Positions 48,201 through 56,861 of a DNA stretch of 64,000 nt are shown here, piece after piece (position 1 is the stretch's first letter; each line of letters opens with the position of its first letter). The notes under the pieces are model-generated. The model did not search any database, had not been told where the DNA came from, and saw only the letters and a program-made list of their open reading frames with translations. The stretch spans positions 496,001-560,000 of the forward strand of contig JAVSMN010000001.1 in assembly GCA_032027205.1 (NCBI GenBank), given 5' to 3'. Both the position numbers and the translations under genes were made by a program. The DNA is from Zeimonas sp032027205. GTDB lineage: Bacteria > Pseudomonadota > Gammaproteobacteria > Burkholderiales > Burkholderiaceae_E.

Positions 48201-51182
48201 TACGAGGCGCAGTTCGAGCGGGACGACCCCGCCGCGACGCCCGAAGGCGCAGCGCAGGCAGAGCGCGACGACGACCTGCACGCCGGCGCGGCGCTGCAGG
48301 TGACCGACGTTTCGCTGCCCGCGCGCAACGTGCTGCGCGAGCGCGCGCGCTCGTCGATCTTCGTGCACCACGCGCGCGAGCACAACCTGAAGAACGTCGA
48401 CGTGACGGTGCCGCGCGACCGCTTCACGGTGATCACCGGCGTGTCGGGCTCGGGCAAGTCGACGCTGGCCTTCGACGTGATCTTCGGCGAGGGCCAGCGC
48501 CGCTACCTCGAATCGCTGAACGCGTATGCGCGCCAGTTCGTGCAGCCGTCGGCGCGTCCCGACGTCGACGGCGTCTACGGCATCCCGCCCACCGTGGCGA
48601 TCGAGCAGCGCGTGAGCCGCGGCGGGCGCAAGAGCACGGTGGCCACGCTCACCGAGATCCACCATTTCCTGCGGCTGCTCTACACGAAGCTCGGCGAGCA
48701 ATACTGTCCCGACTGCCACGTGCGGATCGAGCCGCAATCGCGCGAGGCGATCGCCGCGCGCATCCTGCGCGACTACCGTGGCCGGCACATCGGACTGCTC
48801 GCGCCGCTGGTGGTCAAGCGCAAGGGTCTCTACACCGACCTGGCGAAGTGGGCGAAGGCGCGCGGGTTCACGCACCTGCGCGTCGACGGCGCGTTCCTGC
48901 CCACCGAGCGCTTCCCGCGCATCGACCGCTACGTCGAGCACGACATCGAGTTGCCGGTGGCGGCGCTGCACGTCGACCCGGCCCACGAGGCGGAACTGCG
49001 CGACGCGCTCGCGCAGGCGCTCGTGCATGGCAAGGGGCTGGTAATGGTGGCCGCACCGCTCGACGCGTTACACGCGGCGAGCACCGTCGGCGACGTCGAC
49101 GCGTGGGCCGCCGCCTGCGGCGCGATCGAAACGCGCCTGTTCTCGACGAAGCGCGCGTGCGCATCATGCGGAACGAGCTTCCCCGAGCCCGACCCGCGCC
49201 TGTTCTCGTTCAACTCGAAGGCCGGCTGGTGTCCGTCGTGCCTGGGCACCGGCATTCGCCTGCCCTACGTGCCGAAGATCATCGACACCGGGCGCAGCGA
49301 AGACGACTCGACGAGCCAGTCGGTCGGCGATCACGCCGAGGCGCTCGCCGACCAGCGCATCGCCGAGACGCGCAGCGCGCCGGATGCGCCGGCAAATGAA
49401 GCGGCGGCGCTCGCGCGCAGCGTCGACGAAGTCGAGGCCGAACTGCGCTGCCCGCAGTGCGAGGGCCGACGCCTGAACCGCAATGCGCTCGCCGTGGCGT
49501 TGCGCGGCAAGTCGATCGCCGAGGTCGCCGCGCTGCCGGTGACCGACTGCGCGCACTGGATCGATTCGCTCGAGCTGGACGGGCGCGAAGCCGAGATCGG
49601 CCGTGACGCGCTCGCCGAGATCCGCTCGCGCCTGCGCTTCCTCGACGAGGTCGGGCTCGGCTATCTCGCGCTCGAGCGCAGTGCGCCGACGCTGTCGGGT
49701 GGCGAGGCGCAACGCATCCGGCTGGCCGCGCAGCTCGGCTCGACGCTGCAGGGCGTCTGCTACGTGCTCGACGAGCCGACGATCGGGCTGCACCCGCGCG
49801 ACAACGACGTGCTACTCGACACGCTCGAGTCGCTGCGTGACAAGGGCAACACGCTGCTGGTCGTCGAGCACGACGAGGACACGATCCGCCGCGCCGACCA
49901 CGTGATCGACATCGGTCCGGGCGCCGGACGGCTGGGCGGGTACATCGTCGCCGCCGGGCCGCACGAGACGCTTGCGCGCCACCCGGACAGCATCACCGGA
50001 CGTTTCCTCGCGCACCCGCTCGCGCATCCGCTCGCCACGCAACGTCCCACGGCGCCCGACACCGCGGGCCTCGAATGGCTGACGCTGCGCAACGCGCGCC
50101 TGCACAACCTCGCCGGCGTCGACGTGCGCATCCCGCTCGCACGCATGACGGTGGTCACCGGCGTATCCGGATCGGGCAAGTCGACGCTCGCGCGCGACCT
50201 GCTGTTACGCGGCGTCGCGTCGCTCGTGCACGCGCGCAATCGGCGCGAAGCGGCGCCGCGCATCGCCGGCGTCGACGCGATCGAGAACTGGGAAGGCGTC
50301 TCGCGCGTGCTCGAGGTCGACCAGACGCCGATCGGGAAGACACCGCGTTCGTGCCCGGCCACCTACGTCGGCTTCTGGGACGCGATCCGGCGCCTCTTCG
50401 CCGATACCGCCGAAGCGCGCCTACGCGGCTGGGGACCCGGACGCTTCAGCTTCAACACCGCCGGCGGCCGTTGCCCGGCGTGCGAAGGCCAGGGAATGCA
50501 GACGATCGCGATGAGCTTCCTGCCCGACGTGAAGGTGCCCTGCGACGTCTGCGGCGGACAGCGCTTCAATGCACAGACGCTCGAAGTCGCGCTGCGCGAC
50601 CGCTCGGTCGGCGAAGTGCTCGCGATGAACGTCGACGAGGCGCTCGCATTCTTCGCCGCGCACCCGTCGATCGCGCACCCGCTGCAGCTGCTGCAGGACG
50701 TCGGCCTGGGCTATCTGACGCTCGGACAACCGAGCCCGACGCTGTCGGGCGGCGAAGCGCAGCGCATCAAGCTCGTCACCGAACTGGCGAAAGTGCGCGC
50801 CACCCACGCCGGCGACGATCCGCGCGTGGCGGCGGCGCGCGCGCGCGCGATTGCGCGCGGACGCAAGCTGCCGCCCGCATCGAACACGCTGTACGTGCTG
50901 GACGAGCCGACGGTCGGGCTGCACATGGCCGACGTCGAGAAGCTGATTCGCGTGCTGCACCGGCTGGTGGACGCCGGCAATACGCTCGTCGTCGTCGAGC
51001 ACGACGTCGACGTCTGGGCCGAGGCCGACTGGATCGTCGACCTCGGACCCGAAGGCGGCGCCGACGGCGGTCGCGTCGTCGCCGCCGGATCGCCGCAGGA
51101 ACTCGCCTCGCGCGCAGACACGCACACCGCGCGGGCGCTCGCCGACTTCCGCGACGAACGCGGCGCGCTTCAGCCGCGGTAG
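45291..51182 (+). CDS. Tandem-fused double UvrA (1963 aa)
   Basis: A single 1963-residue protein made of two complete UvrA units. Walker A boxes GVSGSGKS start at about residues 52, 650, 1050 and 1624, and four LSGGE signatures follow. Each half has two zinc modules: CADC...CERC and CPTC...CPDC in the first, CASC...CPSC and CPAC...CDVC in the second. UvrA normally is about 940 residues and works as a dimer, so this looks like a covalent dimer. ATG 45291 is the likely start (MLHEPTPD); the frame opens earlier. No LexA box is visible upstream. It may be a second UvrA alongside a canonical one elsewhere. Confidence 0.92.
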   Translation: MLHEPTPDRTDASDEPRHAAAHAAIRIRGARQNNLKNLDLDIPTGELVVVTGVSGSGKSSLVFDTLYAEGQRRYVETFSAYARQFLDRMDKPQVDRIEGVPPAIAIDQTNPVRTSRSTVGTMTELNDHLKLLFARAATLHCRGCGRPVRRDTVASVRKALVERTAAAGDPRIVLGFPVPVPANFGEAEIRAHLDAQGYARVQAREVDGERIVLHVVQDRFRASTVEPSRLADSIEAAFRRGHGRLTLHVLDDDGSERERWRYSTGLHCADCDIAYAEPLPSLFSFNSPIGACERCRGFGRVIGVDFGLVVPDEGKTLAGGAVKPWQTKSFADCQRDLMKYATRASVRTDVPWRALDERERRWVIEGAPDWTGKWETQWYGIRHFFEWLESRAYKMHIRVLLSKYRSYDTCKACAGARLVPDALLWRVGDDDRGDGGRTIHELMLLPIDRVAAFFAQLRLPAPLDEATALLLDEIRNRLRFLREVGLGYLTLDRQSRTLSGGEVQRINLTTALGTSLVNTLFVLDEPSIGLHPRDMGRVIAVMQRLREAGNSLVVVEHDPLVMRAADRVLDIGPGPGERGGQIVFYGTPASLADADTLTGDYLAGRRAVDTGRRLPVTPSTKRLVLEGAREHNLKLGSVEFPLERLVCLTGVSGSGKSTLMQNVLLPALRRAKGQPTDAPGAHDRLLGDDWIDNVVFVDQSPIGKTARSNPASYVGAFDAVRKRFAAAPLARERGYTAGTFSFNAGDGRCPTCSGNGFEHVEMQFLSDVYLRCPDCNGSRFRDEVLEVTIEGDDGVARSIAGVLELTVSEALAVFGRERDVRTKLQPLADVGLDYLRLGQPVPTLSGGEAQRLKLAGHLAEAAARGLTDPTTPGHPFAKAGRRGTLFLFDEPTTGLHFDDVAKLLRALRKLLAAGHSLLVIEHNLDLVRAADWIVDLGPEGGDGGGELVAAGAPEDVMREPRSHTGTALREYEAQFERDDPAATPEGAAQAERDDDLHAGAALQVTDVSLPARNVLRERARSSIFVHHAREHNLKNVDVTVPRDRFTVITGVSGSGKSTLAFDVIFGEGQRRYLESLNAYARQFVQPSARPDVDGVYGIPPTVAIEQRVSRGGRKSTVATLTEIHHFLRLLYTKLGEQYCPDCHVRIEPQSREAIAARILRDYRGRHIGLLAPLVVKRKGLYTDLAKWAKARGFTHLRVDGAFLPTERFPRIDRYVEHDIELPVAALHVDPAHEAELRDALAQALVHGKGLVMVAAPLDALHAASTVGDVDAWAAACGAIETRLFSTKRACASCGTSFPEPDPRLFSFNSKAGWCPSCLGTGIRLPYVPKIIDTGRSEDDSTSQSVGDHAEALADQRIAETRSAPDAPANEAAALARSVDEVEAELRCPQCEGRRLNRNALAVALRGKSIAEVAALPVTDCAHWIDSLELDGREAEIGRDALAEIRSRLRFLDEVGLGYLALERSAPTLSGGEAQRIRLAAQLGSTLQGVCYVLDEPTIGLHPRDNDVLLDTLESLRDKGNTLLVVEHDEDTIRRADHVIDIGPGAGRLGGYIVAAGPHETLARHPDSITGRFLAHPLAHPLATQRPTAPDTAGLEWLTLRNARLHNLAGVDVRIPLARMTVVTGVSGSGKSTLARDLLLRGVASLVHARNRREAAPRIAGVDAIENWEGVSRVLEVDQTPIGKTPRSCPATYVGFWDAIRRLFADTAEARLRGWGPGRFSFNTAGGRCPACEGQGMQTIAMSFLPDVKVPCDVCGGQRFNAQTLEVALRDRSVGEVLAMNVDEALAFFAAHPSIAHPLQLLQDVGLGYLTLGQPSPTLSGGEAQRIKLVTELAKVRATHAGDDPRVAAARARAIARGRKLPPASNTLYVLDEPTVGLHMADVEKLIRVLHRLVDAGNTLVVVEHDVDVWAEADWIVDLGPEGGADGGRVVAAGSPQELASRADTHTARALADFRDERGALQPR

Positions 51183-51826
51183 ACGTTCAGCTTCAGCCGC
51201 TCGCGTTCGATAGCGGCGGCCACCGCCGGAACCTGCGCGACGCGCTGCACGTGCGCCCAAAGACGGGGCAGCGATTCCGGGTCGATGCCGGCGAAGCCGC
51301 CCCAGCGCAGCAGCGTGAGCGAATAGATGTCGAGGAACGACAGCCGCTCGCCGAGCAGGAAGCCGTCGCCCATCTCGACCGTCCATTGCTGGATCCGTTC
51401 GAGATACTTGCGGAACTGCCCGATCGCGAAGGCCTTGATCGCCTGCTGCGCCGCCTCGTCGTCGGTGAAGCGCTCGGGCATGAACACGTGCGTGAAGGTC
51501 GGATGCACCGTGTTGTTCATCCACGCGAAGCGCGACATCGCCTGCGCGCGCGCCCACGACTCGGTGGGCAGCAGCCCCGCCTGCGGAAAGCGGCGGTCGA
51601 GCCAGTCGCAGATCGCGACGATCTGGGTCAACGGCTGGCCGTCGACCACCAGCGTCGGCACCTGGCCGTTCGGGTTCAACGCAAGGTACTCGGGCGTGCG
51701 CTGCTCGCCCTTGTGCAGCTTGACGACTTGCGCGACGAAGTCCTGGCCGGTGGCCGCCTTCACGACTTCGAGCGCGGCGTGCGGAACGAAGGAGCAGGCG
51801 CCCGGCCCGTAGTGCAGTTCGATCAT
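51170..51826 (-). CDS. Glutathione S-transferase family protein
   Basis: The 218-residue protein has the thioredoxin-like N domain MIELHYGPGACSFVPHAALE with the catalytic-type Ser/Cys region ACSF and the cis-proline loop GQVPTLVVDG, then the helical C domain with GERLSFLDIY (the N-capping Asp). It resembles beta-class bacterial GSTs. CGGAGA precedes ATG 51826. It is convergent with uvrA, overlapping by 13 bases, and divergent from the EF-G paralogue. The substrate is unknown. Confidence 0.9.
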   Translation of the reverse strand: MIELHYGPGACSFVPHAALEVVKAATGQDFVAQVVKLHKGEQRTPEYLALNPNGQVPTLVVDGQPLTQIVAICDWLDRRFPQAGLLPTESWARAQAMSRFAWMNNTVHPTFTHVFMPERFTDDEAAQQAIKAFAIGQFRKYLERIQQWTVEMGDGFLLGERLSFLDIYSLTLLRWGGFAGIDPESLPRLWAHVQRVAQVPAVAAAIERERLKLNVYRG

Positions 51827-52064
51827 GGAGTCTCCGGAAACGAAAACGACGCCCGCAGCACTGCGGCGTCGCCCGCCGAGTATACGAGGGGCGCCGCATT
51901 CCGGGCCGCTCAGGCAACCGTCCGATACTCGCTTCGGGCAATACCGGACAGGCGTCGCGCGCGTCCGCAGCCCGAAAGGCGGAATGCTTGCGTGCGCCGC
52001 TCCTCTGGACTCATGCTTCGGCCGTAAGGTCACCGAGAATCGTCCAACGACGGGGAGGCAACGC

Positions 52065-54119
52065 ATGCCCGCGCATCCGATCGAGAACCTTCGAACGCTC
52101 GCATTGGTCGGGCACGCGGGAGTGGGCAAGACCTCGCTGATCGAGTCGATGCTCGCCGCGGCGGGCGCCATCGCAGCCCCCGGCTCGGTCGAGCGCGGCA
52201 CCACCGTCTGCGACTACGACCCGCTCGAAAAAGAGCACGCGCACTCGCTGAAGGTCGCCTGCGCGCACTTCGAGCGCGACGGCGTGCGGGTCCATTTGCT
52301 CGATACGCCCGGCTATCCCGACTTCTCCGGTCGGGCAATGGCCGCGCTCGACGCCGTCGAGTCGGCGGCGATCGTCGTCGATGCGCAGCGCGGCGTCGAG
52401 ATGTCCACCGCCCGCATGGCGCTGCTCGCGCAGACGCGGCGACTGTGCCGCTTTGTCGTCCTGCATCGCATCGACGCCGAAGGGGTCGACCTGCCGGCCC
52501 GCGTGGAGGAGTTGCGCGCCACCTTCGGCGCCGAATGCCTGCCGCTGAACCTGCCGGCCGACGGCGCGACGCGCGTCGTCGACTGCTTCTTCTCGCCGGA
52601 AGGCGCCGTAACCGACTTTTCCTCGGTGGCCGACGCGCATCGCGCACTCGTCGAGCAGGTCGTCGAGGTCGACGACACGCTCACCGAACGCTACCTGGCC
52701 GGCGAATCGATCGAGGCCGGCGAGTTGCACGATGCCTTCGAGCGCGCGCTTCGCGACGGGCACATCGTCCCGGTTCTGTTCGCCTCGTCGCGCAGCGGCG
52801 TCGGCGTGAACGAACTGCTGGACTTCGTCGTGCGGCTGGCGCCCAGCCCGCTCGAAGGCAACCCCCCGTTGTTCGAGCGCTGGCCGGGCGGCGACGTCGC
52901 GCGCGCCGAGCCTTTCGTCGCGTCACGTCGAGCCGACGACCACGTGCTCGCGCACGTCTTCAAGGTCGAGATCGATCCGTACGTCGGGCGCATCGCGATG
53001 GTCCGCGTGCACCAGGGAACGATCGTTGCCGACACGCCGCTGTACGTCGGCGAGGGCCGCAAGTCGGTCCGCGCCGGCGCGCCGCAGCTGGTCCAGGGCC
53101 ACGAATTCCGGCCACTCGTCGCAGCCGGTCCGGGCGAGATCTGCGCGCTCACGAAAATCGACGAACTCGCCTACGACGCGGTGCTGCACGATGCGCCCGA
53201 CGACGCGACGATCCACTACCGGCCACTGCCGCTGCCGCACGCCGTCTACGGCCTGGCGATCCGCGTGAAGAAGCGCGGCGACGAGCAGAAGCTCTCCGAA
53301 GTGCTGCATCGGCTCTGCGCCGAGGATCCGAGTCTCGCGGTCGAGCACGATCCCACGACGCACGAAGCCGTCGTGCGCGGCCTGGGCGAGGTGCACGTGT
53401 CGCGCGTGCTCGAGCGCATCCGCTCGCAGTACAAGCTCGAAGTGGATGCGCATCCACCCACCGTGCCGTATCGCGAGACGATCTCGGGCTTCGCGGAAGG
53501 GCATCACCGCCACAAGAAGCAGAGCGGCGGCGCCGGCCAGTTCGGCGAGGTGTTCCTGCGCGTCGAGCCGCTGGCGCGCGGCGAGGGCTTTCGCTTCGTC
53601 GACGAGGTCAAGGGCGGCGCGATTCCCGGCCCGTTCATCCCGGCCGTCGAGAAAGGCGTGCGGCAGGCGCTCGCCGGCGGCGCGGTCGCCGGCTTCCCGG
53701 TGCAGGACGTGAAGGTCACCGTCTACGACGGCAAGACGCACCCGGTCGACGGCAAGGAGATCGCCTTCATCACCGCCGGACGCAAGGCCTTCCTCGATGC
53801 GGCGTCGAAGGCGCGTCCGGTCGTGCTCGAGCCGATCGTCTCGCTCGAACTGACGATACCGGCCGACGCCATCGGTGCGGTGTCCGGCGAGTTGTCGGCG
53901 CGTCGCGGGCAGGTCTCGGGAGCCGATTCCGCGCGCGCCGGAATGGCAACGATGAACGCACGCGCGCCGATGGCCGAGCTGGCCGACTTCCAGGGGCGGC
54001 TGAAGGCGATCACCGGCGGACAGGGCAGCTATTCGCTCGAGTTGCTCGGCTACGAGGAAGCGCCCCCGCCGGTGCAGCACAAGCTGCACGCCGCCTGGCG
54101 ACCGCAAGAAGAAGAGTGA
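52065..54119 (+). CDS. EF-G-like translational GTPase paralogue (FusA2 type)
   Basis: Related to elongation factor G but not the canonical one. The 684 residues have G1 GHAGVGKTS (16-24), the switch I Thr in VERGTTVCDY, G3 DTPGYPDF (80-87), then HRID (134-137) where the guanine-specificity motif NKxD is expected. Domains II-V follow, including the domain IV segment HKKQSGGAGQFGEV and the C-terminal ARRGQVSGADSARAG. GGGGAGG precedes ATG 52065. Paralogues of this type differ from FusA1 in ribosome role (recycling, stress or none known). It stands alone, followed by the ALDH gene. Confidence 0.9.
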   Translation: MPAHPIENLRTLALVGHAGVGKTSLIESMLAAAGAIAAPGSVERGTTVCDYDPLEKEHAHSLKVACAHFERDGVRVHLLDTPGYPDFSGRAMAALDAVESAAIVVDAQRGVEMSTARMALLAQTRRLCRFVVLHRIDAEGVDLPARVEELRATFGAECLPLNLPADGATRVVDCFFSPEGAVTDFSSVADAHRALVEQVVEVDDTLTERYLAGESIEAGELHDAFERALRDGHIVPVLFASSRSGVGVNELLDFVVRLAPSPLEGNPPLFERWPGGDVARAEPFVASRRADDHVLAHVFKVEIDPYVGRIAMVRVHQGTIVADTPLYVGEGRKSVRAGAPQLVQGHEFRPLVAAGPGEICALTKIDELAYDAVLHDAPDDATIHYRPLPLPHAVYGLAIRVKKRGDEQKLSEVLHRLCAEDPSLAVEHDPTTHEAVVRGLGEVHVSRVLERIRSQYKLEVDAHPPTVPYRETISGFAEGHHRHKKQSGGAGQFGEVFLRVEPLARGEGFRFVDEVKGGAIPGPFIPAVEKGVRQALAGGAVAGFPVQDVKVTVYDGKTHPVDGKEIAFITAGRKAFLDAASKARPVVLEPIVSLELTIPADAIGAVSGELSARRGQVSGADSARAGMATMNARAPMAELADFQGRLKAITGGQGSYSLELLGYEEAPPPVQHKLHAAWRPQEEE

Positions 54120-54175
54120 GAATCGCTCGCGTGTCACAATCGATGGCTTGTCGAACCAGCGAGGTGATGCGCTCC

Positions 54176-55606
54176 ATGTACGAGGATCTCCGTCTCTACA
54201 TCGATGGCGAGTTCATCGCGGCGCAGGGCCGCCGCGAGCAGGACGTCTTCGATCCCGCCACCGGCGACGTGATCGGCAAGCTGCCGCACGCCACGCGCGA
54301 AGACCTCGATCGCGCACTCGCCGCCGCGCAGCGCGCGTTTCCCGGCTGGCGCGACACCTCGCCGCTCGAACGCAGCCGCATCCTGCGCAAGGCCGCCGAC
54401 CTGCTGCGCGAGCGCGCGCCGGAGATCGGCCGCAACATCACGCTCGACCAGGGCAAGCCGCTGGTCGAGGCGATCAACGAAGTCAAGGGCTGCGCCGAGC
54501 ACGCCGAGTGGCACGCCGAGGAAGGCCGGCGCATCTACGGTCGCGTGATTCCGCCGCGCCACCCGGCGGTGCGCCAGTTCGTCGTGCGCCAGCCGGTCGG
54601 CGTGTGTGCGGCGTTCACGCCGTGGAACTTCCCGGCCAGCCAGGCAATCCGCAAGATCGGCGCTGCACTCGGCTCGGGCTGCACGATCGTGCTCAAGGGA
54701 CCCGAGGACGCGCCGAGCGCGATCGTCGCCCTCGCGCGCGTCTTTCACGACGCCGGCCTGCCGGCTGGATGCCTGAACGTCGTCTGGGGCGTGCCTCACG
54801 AGGTTTCCGACTACCTGGTGCGCTCGCCGATCGTGCGCAAGGTGTCGTTCACCGGATCGGTGCCGGTCGGCAAGCAGCTCGCCGCGCTGGCCGCGCAGCA
54901 CATGAAGCGCACGACGATGGAGCTGGGCGGGCACTCGCCGGTCCTGGTGTTCGAAGACGCCGACGTCGAGCGCGCCGCCGACCTGCTGCAGGCCTTCAAG
55001 TTCCGCAACGCCGGGCAGGTATGCGTATCGCCCACGCGCTTCTATCTGCACGAGAAGATCCACGACCGCTTCCTCGCGCGCTTCCTCGAGAAGACGCGCG
55101 AGATGAAAGTGGGCGCCGGACTCGACGAGGGCACGCGCATGGGGCCGCTCGCGCACGAGCGGCGCGTGCCTGCGATGGAGCAGTTCGTCGAAGACGCCAG
55201 CCGGCGCGGCGGACGCATCGAGGTCGGCGGAGAGCGTCTCTCGGAGCGCGGCAACTTCTTCGCACCCACCGTCGTCACCGGGCTGCCTGACGACGCGCTG
55301 CTGATGACCAGCGAACCTTTCGGCCCGATCGCGCCCTTCGCGCGCTTCAGCGACTTCGACGACGTCATCCGCCGCGCCAACGCGCTGCCCTACGGGCTCT
55401 CGTCATACGTGTTCACCACGTCGACGAAATACGCGAACGCCGCGGCGAACGCACTCGAGGCCGGCAACGTCAACATCAACCACTTCGGGCAGGCGATCGC
55501 CGAAGCGCCGTTCGGCGGCGTGAAGGACAGCGGCTGGGGCAGCGAAGGCGGCGTCGAGACCTTCGACGGCTACCTCAATACCAAGTTCATCACGCAACGC
55601 GACTGA
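54176..55606 (+). CDS. NAD(P)-dependent aldehyde dehydrogenase (succinate-semialdehyde type)
   Basis: Oxidises an aldehyde to the acid. The 476-residue protein has the full active site: N151 in FTPWNFPASQ, the cofactor loop VSFTGSVPVGKQ, general base E249 (TMELGGHSP) and nucleophile C283 (NAGQVCVSPTRF). The closest general class is the NAD-dependent succinate-semialdehyde dehydrogenase group. GAGGTG (54161-54166) supports ATG 54176 over the ATGs at 54143 and 54167. It is followed after 4 bases by the M20 deacetylase gene, so the two probably act in one amino-acid or amine degradation route. Confidence 0.92.
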   Translation: MYEDLRLYIDGEFIAAQGRREQDVFDPATGDVIGKLPHATREDLDRALAAAQRAFPGWRDTSPLERSRILRKAADLLRERAPEIGRNITLDQGKPLVEAINEVKGCAEHAEWHAEEGRRIYGRVIPPRHPAVRQFVVRQPVGVCAAFTPWNFPASQAIRKIGAALGSGCTIVLKGPEDAPSAIVALARVFHDAGLPAGCLNVVWGVPHEVSDYLVRSPIVRKVSFTGSVPVGKQLAALAAQHMKRTTMELGGHSPVLVFEDADVERAADLLQAFKFRNAGQVCVSPTRFYLHEKIHDRFLARFLEKTREMKVGAGLDEGTRMGPLAHERRVPAMEQFVEDASRRGGRIEVGGERLSERGNFFAPTVVTGLPDDALLMTSEPFGPIAPFARFSDFDDVIRRANALPYGLSSYVFTTSTKYANAAANALEAGNVNINHFGQAIAEAPFGGVKDSGWGSEGGVETFDGYLNTKFITQRD

Positions 55607-55610
55607 GACG

Positions 55611-56780
55611 ATGGCCGGCGCACGTTCCACGGTCGAGCTGCTGCGCCGGCTCGTCGCCTTCGACACGGTCAGTGCGAAGCCGAACGTCGAGCTGATCGAA
55701 TGGGCCGCGCAACGGCTGGAAGACGCGGGCTTTCGCTGCTTCGTGCAGCACGGCGACGAAACGGGAAAAGCGAACCTGTTCGCCACGGTCGGCCCGGAAG
55801 ACGTCGCCGGCTGGATGCTCTCGGGGCACTCCGACGTCGTGCCGGTCACCGGGCAGGCCTGGTCCTCCGACCCCTTCGCGTTGCGAGAGGAAAGCGGACG
55901 GCTGTACGCGCGCGGCGCCGCCGACATGAAGGGCTTCCTCGCCTGCGTGCTCGACGCCGCGCCGCGGCTGGCCGCGCGCCGGCTGCGCGCGCCGGTTCAC
56001 GTCGTGCTCTCCTACGACGAGGAGACGACCATGCGCGGCATGCGCACGCTCGCCGCGCACCTGGCCGACGCGCCGCTTTTGCCGGCCGCCTGCATCATCG
56101 GCGAGCCGACGTCGATGCACCTGGTCGTCGCCAACAAGGGGGCGGCCGGCTACCGGGTGCACGTTCGCGGCCATTCGGTGCATTCGTCGCTGCGCGACCG
56201 CGGCGTCTCGGCCGTCGAGCAGGCGGCGCAGATCATCGTCTTCGTCGGACAACTGCAGCGCGAGCTCGACGCCGCCGCCCGGCACGACGGTTTCGAGTAT
56301 CCGCACACCAGCGTGCACGTCGGGCGCATCGAGGGCGGGACGGCGCACAACATCACCGCCAAAGACTGCGAGTTCGTGCTCGAGATCCGCACGCTGCCCG
56401 GCATGCGATCGGCGGAGGTGCTCGAGCGGGTTCGCCGCCACTGCGACGAGGTCGTGCTGCCGGCAATGCGACGCATCGCCGCCGACACCGCGATCTCGTT
56501 CGACGAGATCTTCGACACGCCGCCGCTCGACGAGCACGGCAACCGCTCGCTCGCGCAGGCGGTCGCGCCGCTGTGCGGGCACGCCGAAGCGCGCCGCGTG
56601 AGCTTCGGCACCGAGGCGGGAATCCTGCAGGCGATCGGCATTCCCACCGTCGTCTGCGGGCCGGGTGACATCGCCGTCGCGCACCAACCCGACGAATACG
56701 TCGAAACGGCGCAACTCGAACGTTGCAGCGCCTTCCTAGACGCGCTCGGCCGGCGCCTGTCGGAAGACCCGAAAGGCTGA
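55611..56780 (+). CDS. argE: M20 family deacetylase, acetylornithine deacetylase (ArgE)-like
   Basis: Two-zinc amidohydrolase. The 389-residue protein has the M20 metal ligands H73/D75 (LSGHSDVVPV), D105 (GAADMKGFLA), the catalytic/bridging Glu pair E137/E138 (SYDEETTMRGM) and EPT at about 165. The late His region GPGDIAVAHQPDEYV fits ArgE. It starts 4 bases after the ALDH stop. N-acetylornithine is the family default; because it is joined to an aldehyde dehydrogenase rather than arg genes, another N-acyl amino acid is possible. Confidence 0.88.
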   Translation: MAGARSTVELLRRLVAFDTVSAKPNVELIEWAAQRLEDAGFRCFVQHGDETGKANLFATVGPEDVAGWMLSGHSDVVPVTGQAWSSDPFALREESGRLYARGAADMKGFLACVLDAAPRLAARRLRAPVHVVLSYDEETTMRGMRTLAAHLADAPLLPAACIIGEPTSMHLVVANKGAAGYRVHVRGHSVHSSLRDRGVSAVEQAAQIIVFVGQLQRELDAAARHDGFEYPHTSVHVGRIEGGTAHNITAKDCEFVLEIRTLPGMRSAEVLERVRRHCDEVVLPAMRRIAADTAISFDEIFDTPPLDEHGNRSLAQAVAPLCGHAEARRVSFGTEAGILQAIGIPTVVCGPGDIAVAHQPDEYVETAQLERCSAFLDALGRRLSEDPKG

Positions 56781-56861
56781 GCGCGGCGCGGGGTCTCTGT
56801 GAGACAATGACCGGTTAGTTCCCTTTCCGTGCCGCTGCGCACAGCCGCGGCCCCTCCGCCG

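Noticed and set aside
45174..49028. 1284-codon open frame antisense to uvrA
   Set aside because: The plus-strand frame has clear UvrA motifs throughout. The antisense frame is an Arg/Ala/Asp/His-rich shadow, as expected from strong G+C third-position bias.
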